This document shows, one piece after another, positions 5,772 through 11,921 of a stretch of 11,921 nucleotides of DNA. A program made the translations under genes and the position numbers. Location: positions 1 through 11,921 of the forward strand of contig CAMAYA010000015.1 in NCBI GenBank assembly GCA_945862275.1. The letters are read 5' to 3'. The notes below the pieces were generated by a model, which saw nothing but the letters and a program-made list of their open reading frames with translations, was not told the DNA's origin and did not search any database. Within the stretch, counting starts at the first letter, position 1. Each line of letters opens with the position of its first letter. Origin of the DNA: Legionella genomosp. 1 (GTDB taxonomy: Bacteria > Pseudomonadota > Gammaproteobacteria > Legionellales > Legionellaceae).

Positions 5772-7073
5772 TTGTTTCATCATCCCGAACAAAAACCGAA
5801 ACCAAGCCAAACCGGACGGCACCACGATTTAATGGCCGTGGCGACACCCAAAACAATCTATGCAGACAGTCGACGGCAGGCGTTATTGCAAAAAATACGT
5901 GAATCCAGTGCGCTGGACAATCTTAAATTTAAAGACCTGTGTTTGAGTTTGCTGTATCAAGTGGCCAATCAATACCAATATTTACCGGAAACCGCGCATA
6001 GCTATTACGCCCTTCCGGGTGGCCTGCTCGATCATGCCATCAATCGAACCGAGGCGGCCCTTCATCTGTTTCGTCACGGATTGATTCATGAGGAACAGAA
6101 CACGCCTTCGGATGAACAAAAACGCTGGATTTATGCCCTCTTTTCTGCAGGCCTTCTACAAGGCATTGGCAAGCTCCAACTGGATTATCGTGTAACGGTA
6201 TTTGACAAGAATCAGCGGCCCCGAAAAGAGCCCTGGAATCCTCTGCTAGAACAACTGGCCTCTGTGGGACACTGCTATGATCATGCGTTTGTGCAAAACC
6301 ATGACGACGCGCTGCGATGCCGATTAAACGTGCTGCTTGCCTATCAGTTAATGCCCGCAAAGGGCTTTGCCTGGATTGCAGAAAACCCCCGCGTTTTAGC
6401 GGCATGGCTGGCGTTGTTGCATGAAGACGGCACCACCGCTGAAATGTTGGGCGCCATCTTTGAACGCGCAGATGCGATTGCCATTCAACGTGATTTAAAT
6501 GGGATGGTCATTAAAAGCACGAATCCAGGTGGCGCTCGACCGGCTAGAATTGGCACATTTATCGATGTGGCCCCAGAATCTGGTCTCGAAAAAGACCATT
6601 TGATAGGCGCCGCCTTTATCAAATGGTTAACACAAGCCTTAAAAACGGGGCAACTTGCCATCAACCAATCTCCTGTATTGATGACACCGGAAGGCTTGGT
6701 GTTATTAACCGAAGCGTTCCAACTGTTTATCCGTGAGGCGCCTGAATACAAAACCTGGCAAGCCGTGCAAAAAGGCTTTTTGACCTGGGGCTTGCATCGC
6801 ATGGACGCCAATGGCCGCATCACCAGCCCAGACATCCAAAAAGGGGCCAATGGACTGATTTTAAATAAATATGGTTGTGTGCTGCCTGATGAATTTCAGG
6901 TCCATAACGCCAAAACAGGTCAAGCTGTTTCAATGACCGCCATCGAATTTGTGCGCATGCACCAGTCGCCCAATCATCCCCGTTCGATGCAACAATTATC
7001 TGCCTCGGGTACGTGGACGCAGCTGGATAACAGCAATCCAACTTCACAAACCATGTTTACTCGCCGTGAGTGA
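5772..7073 (+). CDS. Stand-alone MOBH-relaxase-like protein (TraI_2 plus TraI_2_C regions), catalytic motifs degenerate
   Basis: 433 residues, soluble. Residues about 30-240 resemble the TraI_2 domain of MOBH conjugative relaxases: LPETAHSYYALPGGLLDHAI at 71-90, a segment ending in GIGKLQLD at 131-138, and LLAYQLMPAKGFAWI at 188-202. Residues about 275-345 (WLTQALKTGQLAINQSPVLM, then EGLVLL) resemble TraI_2_C, a winged-helix-like region. The relaxase motif HxDxPASExHHHA appears here as YQYLPETAHSYYA (68-80), so the histidines and the aspartate are replaced. The HD-hydrolase HDxGK appears as QGIGK (130-134). DNA nicking is therefore unlikely. The start is TTG at 5772, chosen because AAAGGAG lies 6 bases upstream; an ATG at codon 21 is the alternative. 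No conjugation genes, integrase or oriT-like repeats were seen nearby. The stop overlaps the apaH GTG by 8 bases, so the two genes form an operon. The biological role is unknown. Confidence 0.7.
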   Translation: MFHHPEQKPKPSQTGRHHDLMAVATPKTIYADSRRQALLQKIRESSALDNLKFKDLCLSLLYQVANQYQYLPETAHSYYALPGGLLDHAINRTEAALHLFRHGLIHEEQNTPSDEQKRWIYALFSAGLLQGIGKLQLDYRVTVFDKNQRPRKEPWNPLLEQLASVGHCYDHAFVQNHDDALRCRLNVLLAYQLMPAKGFAWIAENPRVLAAWLALLHEDGTTAEMLGAIFERADAIAIQRDLNGMVIKSTNPGGARPARIGTFIDVAPESGLEKDHLIGAAFIKWLTQALKTGQLAINQSPVLMTPEGLVLLTEAFQLFIREAPEYKTWQAVQKGFLTWGLHRMDANGRITSPDIQKGANGLILNKYGCVLPDEFQVHNAKTGQAVSMTAIEFVRMHQSPNHPRSMQQLSASGTWTQLDNSNPTSQTMFTRRE

Positions 7074-7878
7074 TTATGCACTGGGCGATATTCAGGGCTG
7101 TTATGATGCGTTGCAACGGTTGCTAGAACAGGTGCATTTTAATGAACACACCGACCGGCTTTGGTTCACGGGTGATTTGGTGAATCGCGGGCCGGAATCA
7201 TTGGCAGTCTTGCGGTTTATCAAACAACTCCCGCTCACGCCCCGCATCACCTTAGGCAATCATGATTTGCATTTATTAGGCCGGCTATTTAGCGACAACC
7301 CCTGGCAAAACCATGATGATACCTTGGACGACATCCTAACCGCCGCCGATGCCGAAGAGCTGGGTCACTGGCTTCGCAATCAGTCTATTGTATACCACGA
7401 CCCAGCCTTAAACGTGGTCATGTCCCATGCCGGCATCGCGCCGGCATGGGATCTAGTGCAAGCACTGGCCTGCGCGCGCGAGCTAGAGCACGTGCTCGCG
7501 AGCAATCATTATCGGGATTTTCTGAACCACATGTACGGCAATGAACCGAACCATTGGACGCCTGAATTAACCGGCATGGCGCGTCTGCGTGTGATTTGCA
7601 ATTATTTTACCCGCATGCGCTTTTGCAATACGAACGGCGATTTGATCTTAACCTATAAAGGAGGGATCGAGCGCGCGCCTGCAGGGCTATATCCTTGGTA
7701 TGCCGTGCCGAATCGGCATGAGATTGATGCCGAGATTGTTTTTGGTCATTGGGCGGCATTGAATGGCGAATGCCCGCATCGGCGAATTCATGCCCTGGAT
7801 ACGGGTTGTTTATGGGGCGGGCAATTAACGGCGTTGCGCTTGCAGGATAGGCAGCGGTTTTCAGTTCCTGGGTTGTAA
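7066..7878 (+). CDS. apaH: Bis(5'-nucleosyl)-tetraphosphatase, symmetrical (ApaH)
   Basis: 270 residues (E. coli 280). ApaH splits diadenosine tetraphosphate symmetrically into two ADP, and can also remove Np4 caps from RNA. It belongs to the metallophosphatase (PPP-like) fold. All metal and catalytic blocks are present: GDIQG at 7-11, GDLVNRGPES at 36-45, GNHD at 64-67, SHAG at 120-123 and FGHWA at 226-230, followed by DTGCLWGG at 245-252. The start is GTG at 7066, which gives the usual beginning (SDYALGDIQG). A longer reading from 6949 lies inside the upstream gene and adds unrelated residues. No clear ribosome binding site precedes the GTG; the 8-base overlap with the upstream stop suggests translational coupling. 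This differs from the common rsmA-apaG-apaH order. Confidence 0.96.
   Translation: MSDYALGDIQGCYDALQRLLEQVHFNEHTDRLWFTGDLVNRGPESLAVLRFIKQLPLTPRITLGNHDLHLLGRLFSDNPWQNHDDTLDDILTAADAEELGHWLRNQSIVYHDPALNVVMSHAGIAPAWDLVQALACARELEHVLASNHYRDFLNHMYGNEPNHWTPELTGMARLRVICNYFTRMRFCNTNGDLILTYKGGIERAPAGLYPWYAVPNRHEIDAEIVFGHWAALNGECPHRRIHALDTGCLWGGQLTALRLQDRQRFSVPGL
7423..7451. repeat. Perfect 11-bp inverted repeat inside apaH
   Basis: TCCCATGCCGG (7423-7433) and its exact complement CCGGCATGGGA (7441-7451) flank a 7-base loop. The arms encode the SHAGIAPAWD region. No T-run follows, so it is not a standard terminator. A strong mRNA hairpin can form. Confidence 0.6.
7477..7500. repeat. Second inverted repeat inside apaH
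   Basis: CGCGAGC (7477-7483) pairs with GCTCGCG (7494-7500) across 10 bases. Nested in it is the 12-base perfect palindrome GAGCACGTGCTC (7486-7497). It lies only 26 bases after the other hairpin. Confidence 0.4.
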
Positions 7879-7933
7879 GCCACGCACCATGGGCGTTCAA
7901 ACCAATGTCGATAACAATTTTAAGGCAGAACAG

Positions 7934-7951
7934 ACGCGTATACGCGTTTTT
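7934..7951 (+). terminator. Possible intrinsic terminator after apaH
   Basis: The perfect palindrome ACGCGTATACGCGT (7934-7947) can fold as a 5-bp stem with a TATA loop and runs into five T residues (7947-7951). It lies 56 bases after the apaH stop. The stem is short, so the terminator may be weak. It has no T-run in the minus-strand direction and so would not serve ftsX. The rest of the 137-base gap (7879-8015) shows only a short CTAG/GCTA repeat around 7973-7989. Confidence 0.45.
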
Positions 7952-8015
7952 CGATACCAGTCAAATTTACACGCTAGTTTTTTAGCTAGGACTCGAATTT
8001 ACTCGCGCTTCACTG

Positions 8016-8945
8016 CTAAGCCTGCACAACCGATCTTCGGCACAGCGACCGAACCGACCACCGCGCGGCGAACCAACCCAGTGCCGTTGCAGACAACAAC
8101 AGCAAAGCCACTTGCCGGGATGACAATCCCATGAGGGCATAATGCATGTCATATGCATCGGCCAATTGATTCACCAGAACCGTCAAACTCACCAGGATTA
8201 CATTAACCAGTAGGATGGCAATGGCAGCACCCGCCAAGCCATAAAAAAGCCCTAAATATAAAAAAGGCCGAATGATGTAGGCGCGACCCGCTCCAATAAG
8301 CGTCAAGACTTGAATCTCCTCGTGGCGATGATGCATGGCCATGCGTAACGTGTTGCCGATGATGAGAATAACAGCTGAAGCCAACAGTATCATCAGGCCG
8401 CGAGCCATTTGGGTCGAGACATCCATTACAGTATAAAGCCGGTTCACCCATTGCATATCAAATTTAGCCTGTTCCACATGTGGGTATGCTTTCAGCACCT
8501 GCTGCAGCTCGCCTACTTTCTCCGCCGTGTTCATTTCAGGGGTTGGGATCACATCCATGACCGCAGGCAATGGATTCTCAGGCAGGTAATGCATGATGTC
8601 CTGCATGCCCTCCTGGTGCTGCAATTCAAGAAGACCCTCTGCCGCGGACTTTAACGTAACGCGCTCAACGCCTAAGGTCGACCGCACGCGCACCAGCAAT
8701 GCCGTTTCATCTTGCGATGACAAGGGAGAATCCAGATAGAGCAAAACGTGTCCTCCACGCCGCCAATCATGGGTGAGTAATTGCAGGTTATCCGTAAAAA
8801 CCCAAAACAGGGTCGGCAAGGTCAACGTAATGGCAATCACCATCACCGTCATGAAGGTCGCCACGGGCTTTTGCAAAAGCAATTTAACGCACTCGGTGCT
8901 GGCCTGTGCGTGATAAGCCAGGTATTTTTGTAAACGACTCAACAT
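8016..8945 (-). CDS. ftsX: Cell division ABC transporter permease subunit FtsX
   Basis: 309 residues (E. coli 352). FtsX is the membrane half of the FtsEX complex, which acts at the division septum and activates peptidoglycan hydrolases through periplasmic partners. It has four membrane segments (about 27-50, 183-203, 226-258 and 276-297), a periplasmic domain of about 130 residues after the first, and a short cytoplasmic N-terminus. The FtsX-family pattern is visible: HVLLYLDSPLS at 66-76, LPENPLPAVMDV at 121-132, and RMAMHHRHEEIQVLTLIGAGRAYI split over 201-224. ATG at 8945 overlaps the ftsE stop by 7 bases and has a GGGGG Shine-Dalgarno 7 bases upstream within ftsE. The gene after ftsX is usually rpoH; here the next gene is apaH on the opposite strand. 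Confidence 0.95.
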   Translation of the reverse strand: MLSRLQKYLAYHAQASTECVKLLLQKPVATFMTVMVIAITLTLPTLFWVFTDNLQLLTHDWRRGGHVLLYLDSPLSSQDETALLVRVRSTLGVERVTLKSAAEGLLELQHQEGMQDIMHYLPENPLPAVMDVIPTPEMNTAEKVGELQQVLKAYPHVEQAKFDMQWVNRLYTVMDVSTQMARGLMILLASAVILIIGNTLRMAMHHRHEEIQVLTLIGAGRAYIIRPFLYLGLFYGLAGAAIAILLVNVILVSLTVLVNQLADAYDMHYALMGLSSRQVALLLLSATALGWFAARWSVRSLCRRSVVQA

Positions 8946-9589
8946 ACGTGGCCCCCTTTTAGGCTGACAATGCGATGCTTCATGCTCGCAATCATGGCTA
9001 AGTCATGCGTTGCAACCAATATGCCAACACCGGCTTGGTTTAATTGTTCAAAGGTATTCATAATATCGCGAGACAAAGCCGGATCCAGGTTTCCCGTGGG
9101 CTCATCTGCGAGTAAAATACTGGGCTTATGGACTACCGCACGTGCGATTCCGATGCGTTGTTGTTCTCCACCCGAAAGATGAGACGGCCACATTTTTTCT
9201 TTTGCCAGCAAGCCCACCATGTCGAGCGCTGCATGCACGCGCTTGGTGACTGTTTTAGGGGGGCAGCCCTGAATGTAGAGTGGCAAGGCCACATTTTCAA
9301 ACACCGAGCGATCGGTTAACAACCGCGGGGTTTGGTGGGTAAAGCCTAAGCTGGCACGATAAGGTGCAACATCACGAGGTTTCAGGTGATCTAGGCGCCG
9401 CCCATGCACCACGATATGGCCTGTAGACGGCTGGTCTAACAATGCGATGAGTTTGAGTAACGTGCTTTTCCCGGCGCCAGAGTGCCCGGTAAGGAACGCC
9501 ATCTCCCCTTTTTCAAGTGAAAAATCAATCTGGCCGAGGGCTTCGTAGCCGCCAGGATAGCGTTTGCTGACTTGGTTAAATGTGATCAT
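8939..9589 (-). CDS. ftsE: Cell division ATP-binding protein FtsE
   Basis: 216 residues from the ATG at 9589. FtsE is the cytoplasmic ATPase of FtsEX and drives conformational change in FtsX to control septal wall hydrolysis. All ABC motifs are intact: Walker A GHSGAGKST at 35-43, Q-loop Gln86, signature LSGGEQQR at 138-145, Walker B ILLADEP at 158-164, and H-loop His195 in ATHD. The residues around the Q-loop (GFTHQTPRLL) differ from the GMIFQDHHLL of E. coli but keep the Gln. ATG at 9589 gives the family start MITFNQVSKRYPGG; ATGs at 9592 and 9604 are in frame and possible. No strong ribosome binding site is seen. The start overlaps the end of ftsY (9576-9589), and the stop overlaps ftsX, indicating tight coupling. 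Confidence 0.95.
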   Translation of the reverse strand: MITFNQVSKRYPGGYEALGQIDFSLEKGEMAFLTGHSGAGKSTLLKLIALLDQPSTGHIVVHGRRLDHLKPRDVAPYRASLGFTHQTPRLLTDRSVFENVALPLYIQGCPPKTVTKRVHAALDMVGLLAKEKMWPSHLSGGEQQRIGIARAVVHKPSILLADEPTGNLDPALSRDIMNTFEQLNQAGVGILVATHDLAMIASMKHRIVSLKGGHVC

Positions 9590-10580
9590 CATTAAATATT
9601 GCATTCACAAATTGCGACGCATCAAACAATCGCAAATCTTCAATGCCCTCGCCAATCCCTAGGTAACGAAATGGTATCCTTAATTCATTGGCAATGGCAA
9701 ACAATATTCCACCTTTCGCGGTCCCATCGAGTTTCGTCATCGTGATCCCGGTTAATCCCACCGCTTGATTAAATTGCCGCGCTTGATTGAGTGCGTTTTG
9801 CCCCATGCTGGCATCCAACACCAACATGGTTTCATGGGGAGCAGCAGGGTCGAGCTTTTGCAGCACGCGTTTGATTTTTTTCAATTCATCCATTAGGTTG
9901 TTTTGGGTGTGCAAGCGGCCTGCGGTGTCCGCAATCAACACATCAAATCCGCGTGCACGTGCCGCCTGCAAGGCATCAAAAATTACCGAGGCACTATCAG
10001 CACCCGTGTGTTGCGCAATCACGGGGATTTGATTGCGTTCACCCCACACCTGCAATTGTTCAACCGCTGCCGCACGAAACGTGTCCCCCGCCGCCAGCAT
10101 GACTTTTTTACCCGCCTGCTGATATTGTTTGGCCAATTTACCAATGGTGGTGGTTTTTCCCGCGCCGTTCACACCCACCATTAAAATAACAAATGGGGTG
10201 TGGCCTTCAGCCTGGGGCATAAAGGGTTGTTCCACCGGCGTTAAGATGTCCTGCAGTTGACTTTTCAATGCAGCAAATAAAGCCTCACCGTCCGTCAATT
10301 GTGCTCTTGCGAGCCCATCTGTCAGTTGGTTCAAGATCTGCGTGCTGGTTTCAATTCCAACATCAGCACGGACCAATAACGTTTCAAGTTCGTCCAGCAA
10401 AGCCGCATCGATTTCTTTTTTTCCCAGCAGTAACTGGCCGATCCCATCGCCCAATTGATGGCGTGTTTTGCTTAAGCCTTGTTTGATGCGCAAAAAAAGC
10501 CCGGGCGATGTTGAATCGTCGGCTGGATTGGACACGGAAACATCGGGTGTTCCCTGATTGCGTTGAAACCATTTAATCAT
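9576..10580 (-). CDS. ftsY: Signal recognition particle receptor FtsY
   Basis: 334 residues. FtsY is the SRP receptor GTPase; it docks ribosome-nascent chain-Ffh complexes at the inner membrane and passes them to the translocon. The N domain is at about 30-110 (ALLDELETLLVRADVGIETS), followed by the G domain: G1 GVNGAGKTT at 136-144, DTFRAAAVEQL at 166-176, G3 DTAGR at 218-222, G4 TKLDGTAKGG at 282-291, and the closing GIGEGIEDLRLFD at 308-320. The long acidic A domain of the 497-residue E. coli protein is absent; only about 30 polar residues precede the N domain, as in several other bacteria. ATG at 10580 is the first start. The gene heads an ftsY-ftsE-ftsX operon and diverges from the M16 protease gene, with 60 bases between start codons. 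Confidence 0.97.
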   Translation of the reverse strand: MIKWFQRNQGTPDVSVSNPADDSTSPGLFLRIKQGLSKTRHQLGDGIGQLLLGKKEIDAALLDELETLLVRADVGIETSTQILNQLTDGLARAQLTDGEALFAALKSQLQDILTPVEQPFMPQAEGHTPFVILMVGVNGAGKTTTIGKLAKQYQQAGKKVMLAAGDTFRAAAVEQLQVWGERNQIPVIAQHTGADSASVIFDALQAARARGFDVLIADTAGRLHTQNNLMDELKKIKRVLQKLDPAAPHETMLVLDASMGQNALNQARQFNQAVGLTGITMTKLDGTAKGGILFAIANELRIPFRYLGIGEGIEDLRLFDASQFVNAIFNDDHI

Positions 10581-10590
10581 AGAGTATACA
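10563..10590 (+). promoter_or_regulatory. Candidate sigma70 promoter for the M16 peptidase gene
   Basis: TTGAAA (10563-10568) and TATACA (10585-10590) are spaced by 16 bases, giving a leader of about 44 bases with AAAGGGG (10628-10634) as ribosome binding site. The -35 lies within the first codons of ftsY. The minus strand reads TATACT over the same bases, a weaker candidate -10 for ftsY that would start transcription close to its ATG. Confidence 0.45.
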
Positions 10591-10640
10591 AAGCCTAAGA
10601 AATGTGGAATTCTATCATCTTTTTCACAAAGGGGCGCGTC

Positions 10641-11921
10641 ATGCGCATGATCTTCATCCTATTCGCGTTGTGTGCTAGCGCGCTATCTGCTCAAACACAA
10701 CAGTTTACATTGGATAATGGATTAAAAATACTGGTAAAGGAAGATCATCGCGCGCCCATTGTTGTCTCGATGATTTGGTACAATGTGGGATCGGCCGATG
10801 AGCCGGGAGGGATCACCGGGGTTTCACATGCACTAGAACACCTGATGTTCAAAGGCACCGCGCAATATCCATTAGGCGTTTTTTCAAAAACCATGGCCGG
10901 TATCGGGGGCCAGGAAAATGCAATGACGAGCAATGATTACACGGCTTTTTATGAAAACACAGCGGCATCCCATTTAGGCTTGAGCTTAAAACTAGAAGCC
11001 GATCGAATGCAGCATTTATTACTCGACCAAGAAGAGTTTGGTCGTGAGATAAAGGTGATTCAAGAAGAACGACGTTTGCGCACCGACAATAGCCCACAAG
11101 CCTTAACCTTTGAGCGGTTTTTAGCGACAGCCCACCTTAGCTCCCCGTATCATCACCCGGTTATTGGCTGGATGAGCGACTTGAAACACATGGATGTTGG
11201 TGATGCGCGTGCCTGGTACCTGCGCTATTACACACCCAGCAATGCGACATTGGTCGTTGTAGGCGATGTTCAAGCACCTGCGGTTTACGGCTTGGCCAAG
11301 CAGTATTTTGGCGCCATCGGCACACGTACTTTACCTGCTCGAAAATCACAACCAGAGCCCCCCGCATTGGGGAAAAAAACAGTCTTCGTCAAAACGCCAG
11401 CTCAGATCCCCATGCTGCTTATGGGATACACCGTTCCATCGATTAAATCAGCTAGCCCCACTGACGCCAGCACGCCATACGCATTGGAGATTATCTCAGG
11501 CCTTCTCAGTGCCGGGGACAGCGGGCGATTTAATAAACAATTGGTTCGCAGCAGCCAAGTGGCCAGCAGTGCTGATGCGTATTACAACCCTTATGCACGC
11601 TACCAAACCCAATTCGTGTTGTTCGGAACCCCTAGCAAAGCGCATACGGTGGCGGATTTAAGTGCCGGCATACAGCTTGAAATCAAACGATTGAAGGACA
11701 CGCCTGTAGATGCGCATGAATTGCAGCGCATTAAAACCCAGCTGATTGCGCAAAAGACCTTTGAACGAGACTCCATCTTTACACAAGCCATGGAATTAGG
11801 CCTATTGGAAACAGTAGGCTTAGGCTGGAAAACAGCCGACCAATACGTAGAACGCATCCATGCCATTACGCCGGAACAGATACAAAAAACAGCACGGTGC
11901 TATTTTCAGGATGATGGTTTG
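10641..11921 (+). CDS. Exported M16 family zinc metallopeptidase, cut by window edge
   Basis: 427 codons are present and open at the right edge. Residues 1-17 form a Sec signal peptide (hydrophobic core MIFILFALCASAL, cleavage after ALSA), so the protein acts in the periplasm or at the outer membrane. The first M16 domain carries the inverted zinc motif HALEH (His63, Glu66, His67), and the third ligand is Glu143 in VIQEER, 76 residues on, the spacing seen in mitochondrial processing peptidase beta. The second half-domain (about 190-427) shows the M16_C pattern: YTPSNATLVVVGDV, then GLLSAGDSGRFNKQLV. It should be an active peptidase of the insulinase/pitrilysin type. ATG at 10641 has GGGG upstream. 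In related genomes a second, often inactive, M16 gene and rsmD follow, divergent from ftsY; that part lies outside the window. Its substrate is unknown. Confidence 0.93.
   Translation, partial: MRMIFILFALCASALSAQTQQFTLDNGLKILVKEDHRAPIVVSMIWYNVGSADEPGGITGVSHALEHLMFKGTAQYPLGVFSKTMAGIGGQENAMTSNDYTAFYENTAASHLGLSLKLEADRMQHLLLDQEEFGREIKVIQEERRLRTDNSPQALTFERFLATAHLSSPYHHPVIGWMSDLKHMDVGDARAWYLRYYTPSNATLVVVGDVQAPAVYGLAKQYFGAIGTRTLPARKSQPEPPALGKKTVFVKTPAQIPMLLMGYTVPSIKSASPTDASTPYALEIISGLLSAGDSGRFNKQLVRSSQVASSADAYYNPYARYQTQFVLFGTPSKAHTVADLSAGIQLEIKRLKDTPVDAHELQRIKTQLIAQKTFERDSIFTQAMELGLLETVGLGWKTADQYVERIHAITPEQIQKTARCYFQDDGL

Noticed and set aside
6485..6850. Minus-strand open frame of 121 codons
   Set aside because: It is antisense to the TraI_2_C region of the relaxase-like gene, with no ribosome binding site or recognisable motif.
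6949..7065. Upstream extension of apaH to an ATG at 6949
   Set aside because: The added 39 residues are out of frame within the relaxase-like gene and unlike any ApaH N-terminus; GTG at 7066 gives the family start.
7973..7989. CTAG/GCTA inverted repeat as terminator for ftsX
   Set aside because: The stem is only 4 bp and the A/T run lies in the loop, not after the stem, so it does not fit an intrinsic terminator on either strand.
7889..8134. Plus-strand open frame of 81 codons between apaH and ftsX
   Set aside because: It has a Thr/Arg-rich, low-complexity product, no ribosome binding site, and half of it is antisense to the conserved end of ftsX.
1..11921. CRISPR array, tRNA or rRNA genes, insertion sequences, att sites
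   Set aside because: No regularly spaced repeats, cloverleaf-like segments, transposase or integrase reading frames, or paired terminal repeats were seen; nearly all of the window is explained by coding sequence.

Overview
The window looks like a chromosomal segment of a gammaproteobacterium. By eye the GC content is a little under 50%. Gene content and protein sequence (ApaH, TruD, DarP, RlmL, an ftsY-ftsE-ftsX cluster with a divergent M16 peptidase) suit the Legionellales/Coxiellales side of the class. The class assignment is firm; the order is an inference from general resemblance, not from a search.

Layout. (1) 1-2828, minus strand: an OTU-fold-like protein, a TSUP-family membrane transporter, then darP and rlmL, which share an ATGA stop/start. 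rlmL runs off the left edge. (2) 2903-4627: rsmA (16S rRNA dimethyltransferase), whose 3' end overlaps a small exported protein of unknown function on the other strand, then a TVP38/TMEM64-type (VTT) membrane protein. (3) 4691-7878: truD (minus) diverges from a two-gene plus-strand operon. The first gene of that operon encodes a stand-alone MOBH-relaxase-like protein (TraI_2 plus TraI_2_C regions) that has lost the residues expected for catalysis. The second is apaH, whose GTG start lies inside the end of the first gene. (4) 8016-10580, minus: ftsY-ftsE-ftsX with overlapping reading frames, convergent with apaH. (5) 10641 to the right edge: an exported M16 zinc protease, divergent from ftsY and cut by the window end.

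Most of the window is housekeeping: ribosome biogenesis and RNA modification (RlmL, DarP, RsmA, TruD), Ap4A turnover (ApaH), membrane targeting of nascent proteins (FtsY) and regulation of cell-wall hydrolysis at division (FtsEX). The unusual items are accessory genes set among these: the OTU-like protein with Ser at the expected catalytic Cys position, the degenerate relaxase-like protein coupled to apaH, and the small secreted protein.

Three divergent gene pairs (OTU-like/rsmA, truD/relaxase-like, ftsY/M16) have very short intergenic regions, and candidate -10 elements on the two strands overlap or sit face to face. No rRNA or tRNA gene, CRISPR array, insertion sequence or integrase was seen. 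The longest gap without a gene is about 137 bases (7879-8015). It holds a palindrome followed by a T-run that probably ends the apaH transcript.
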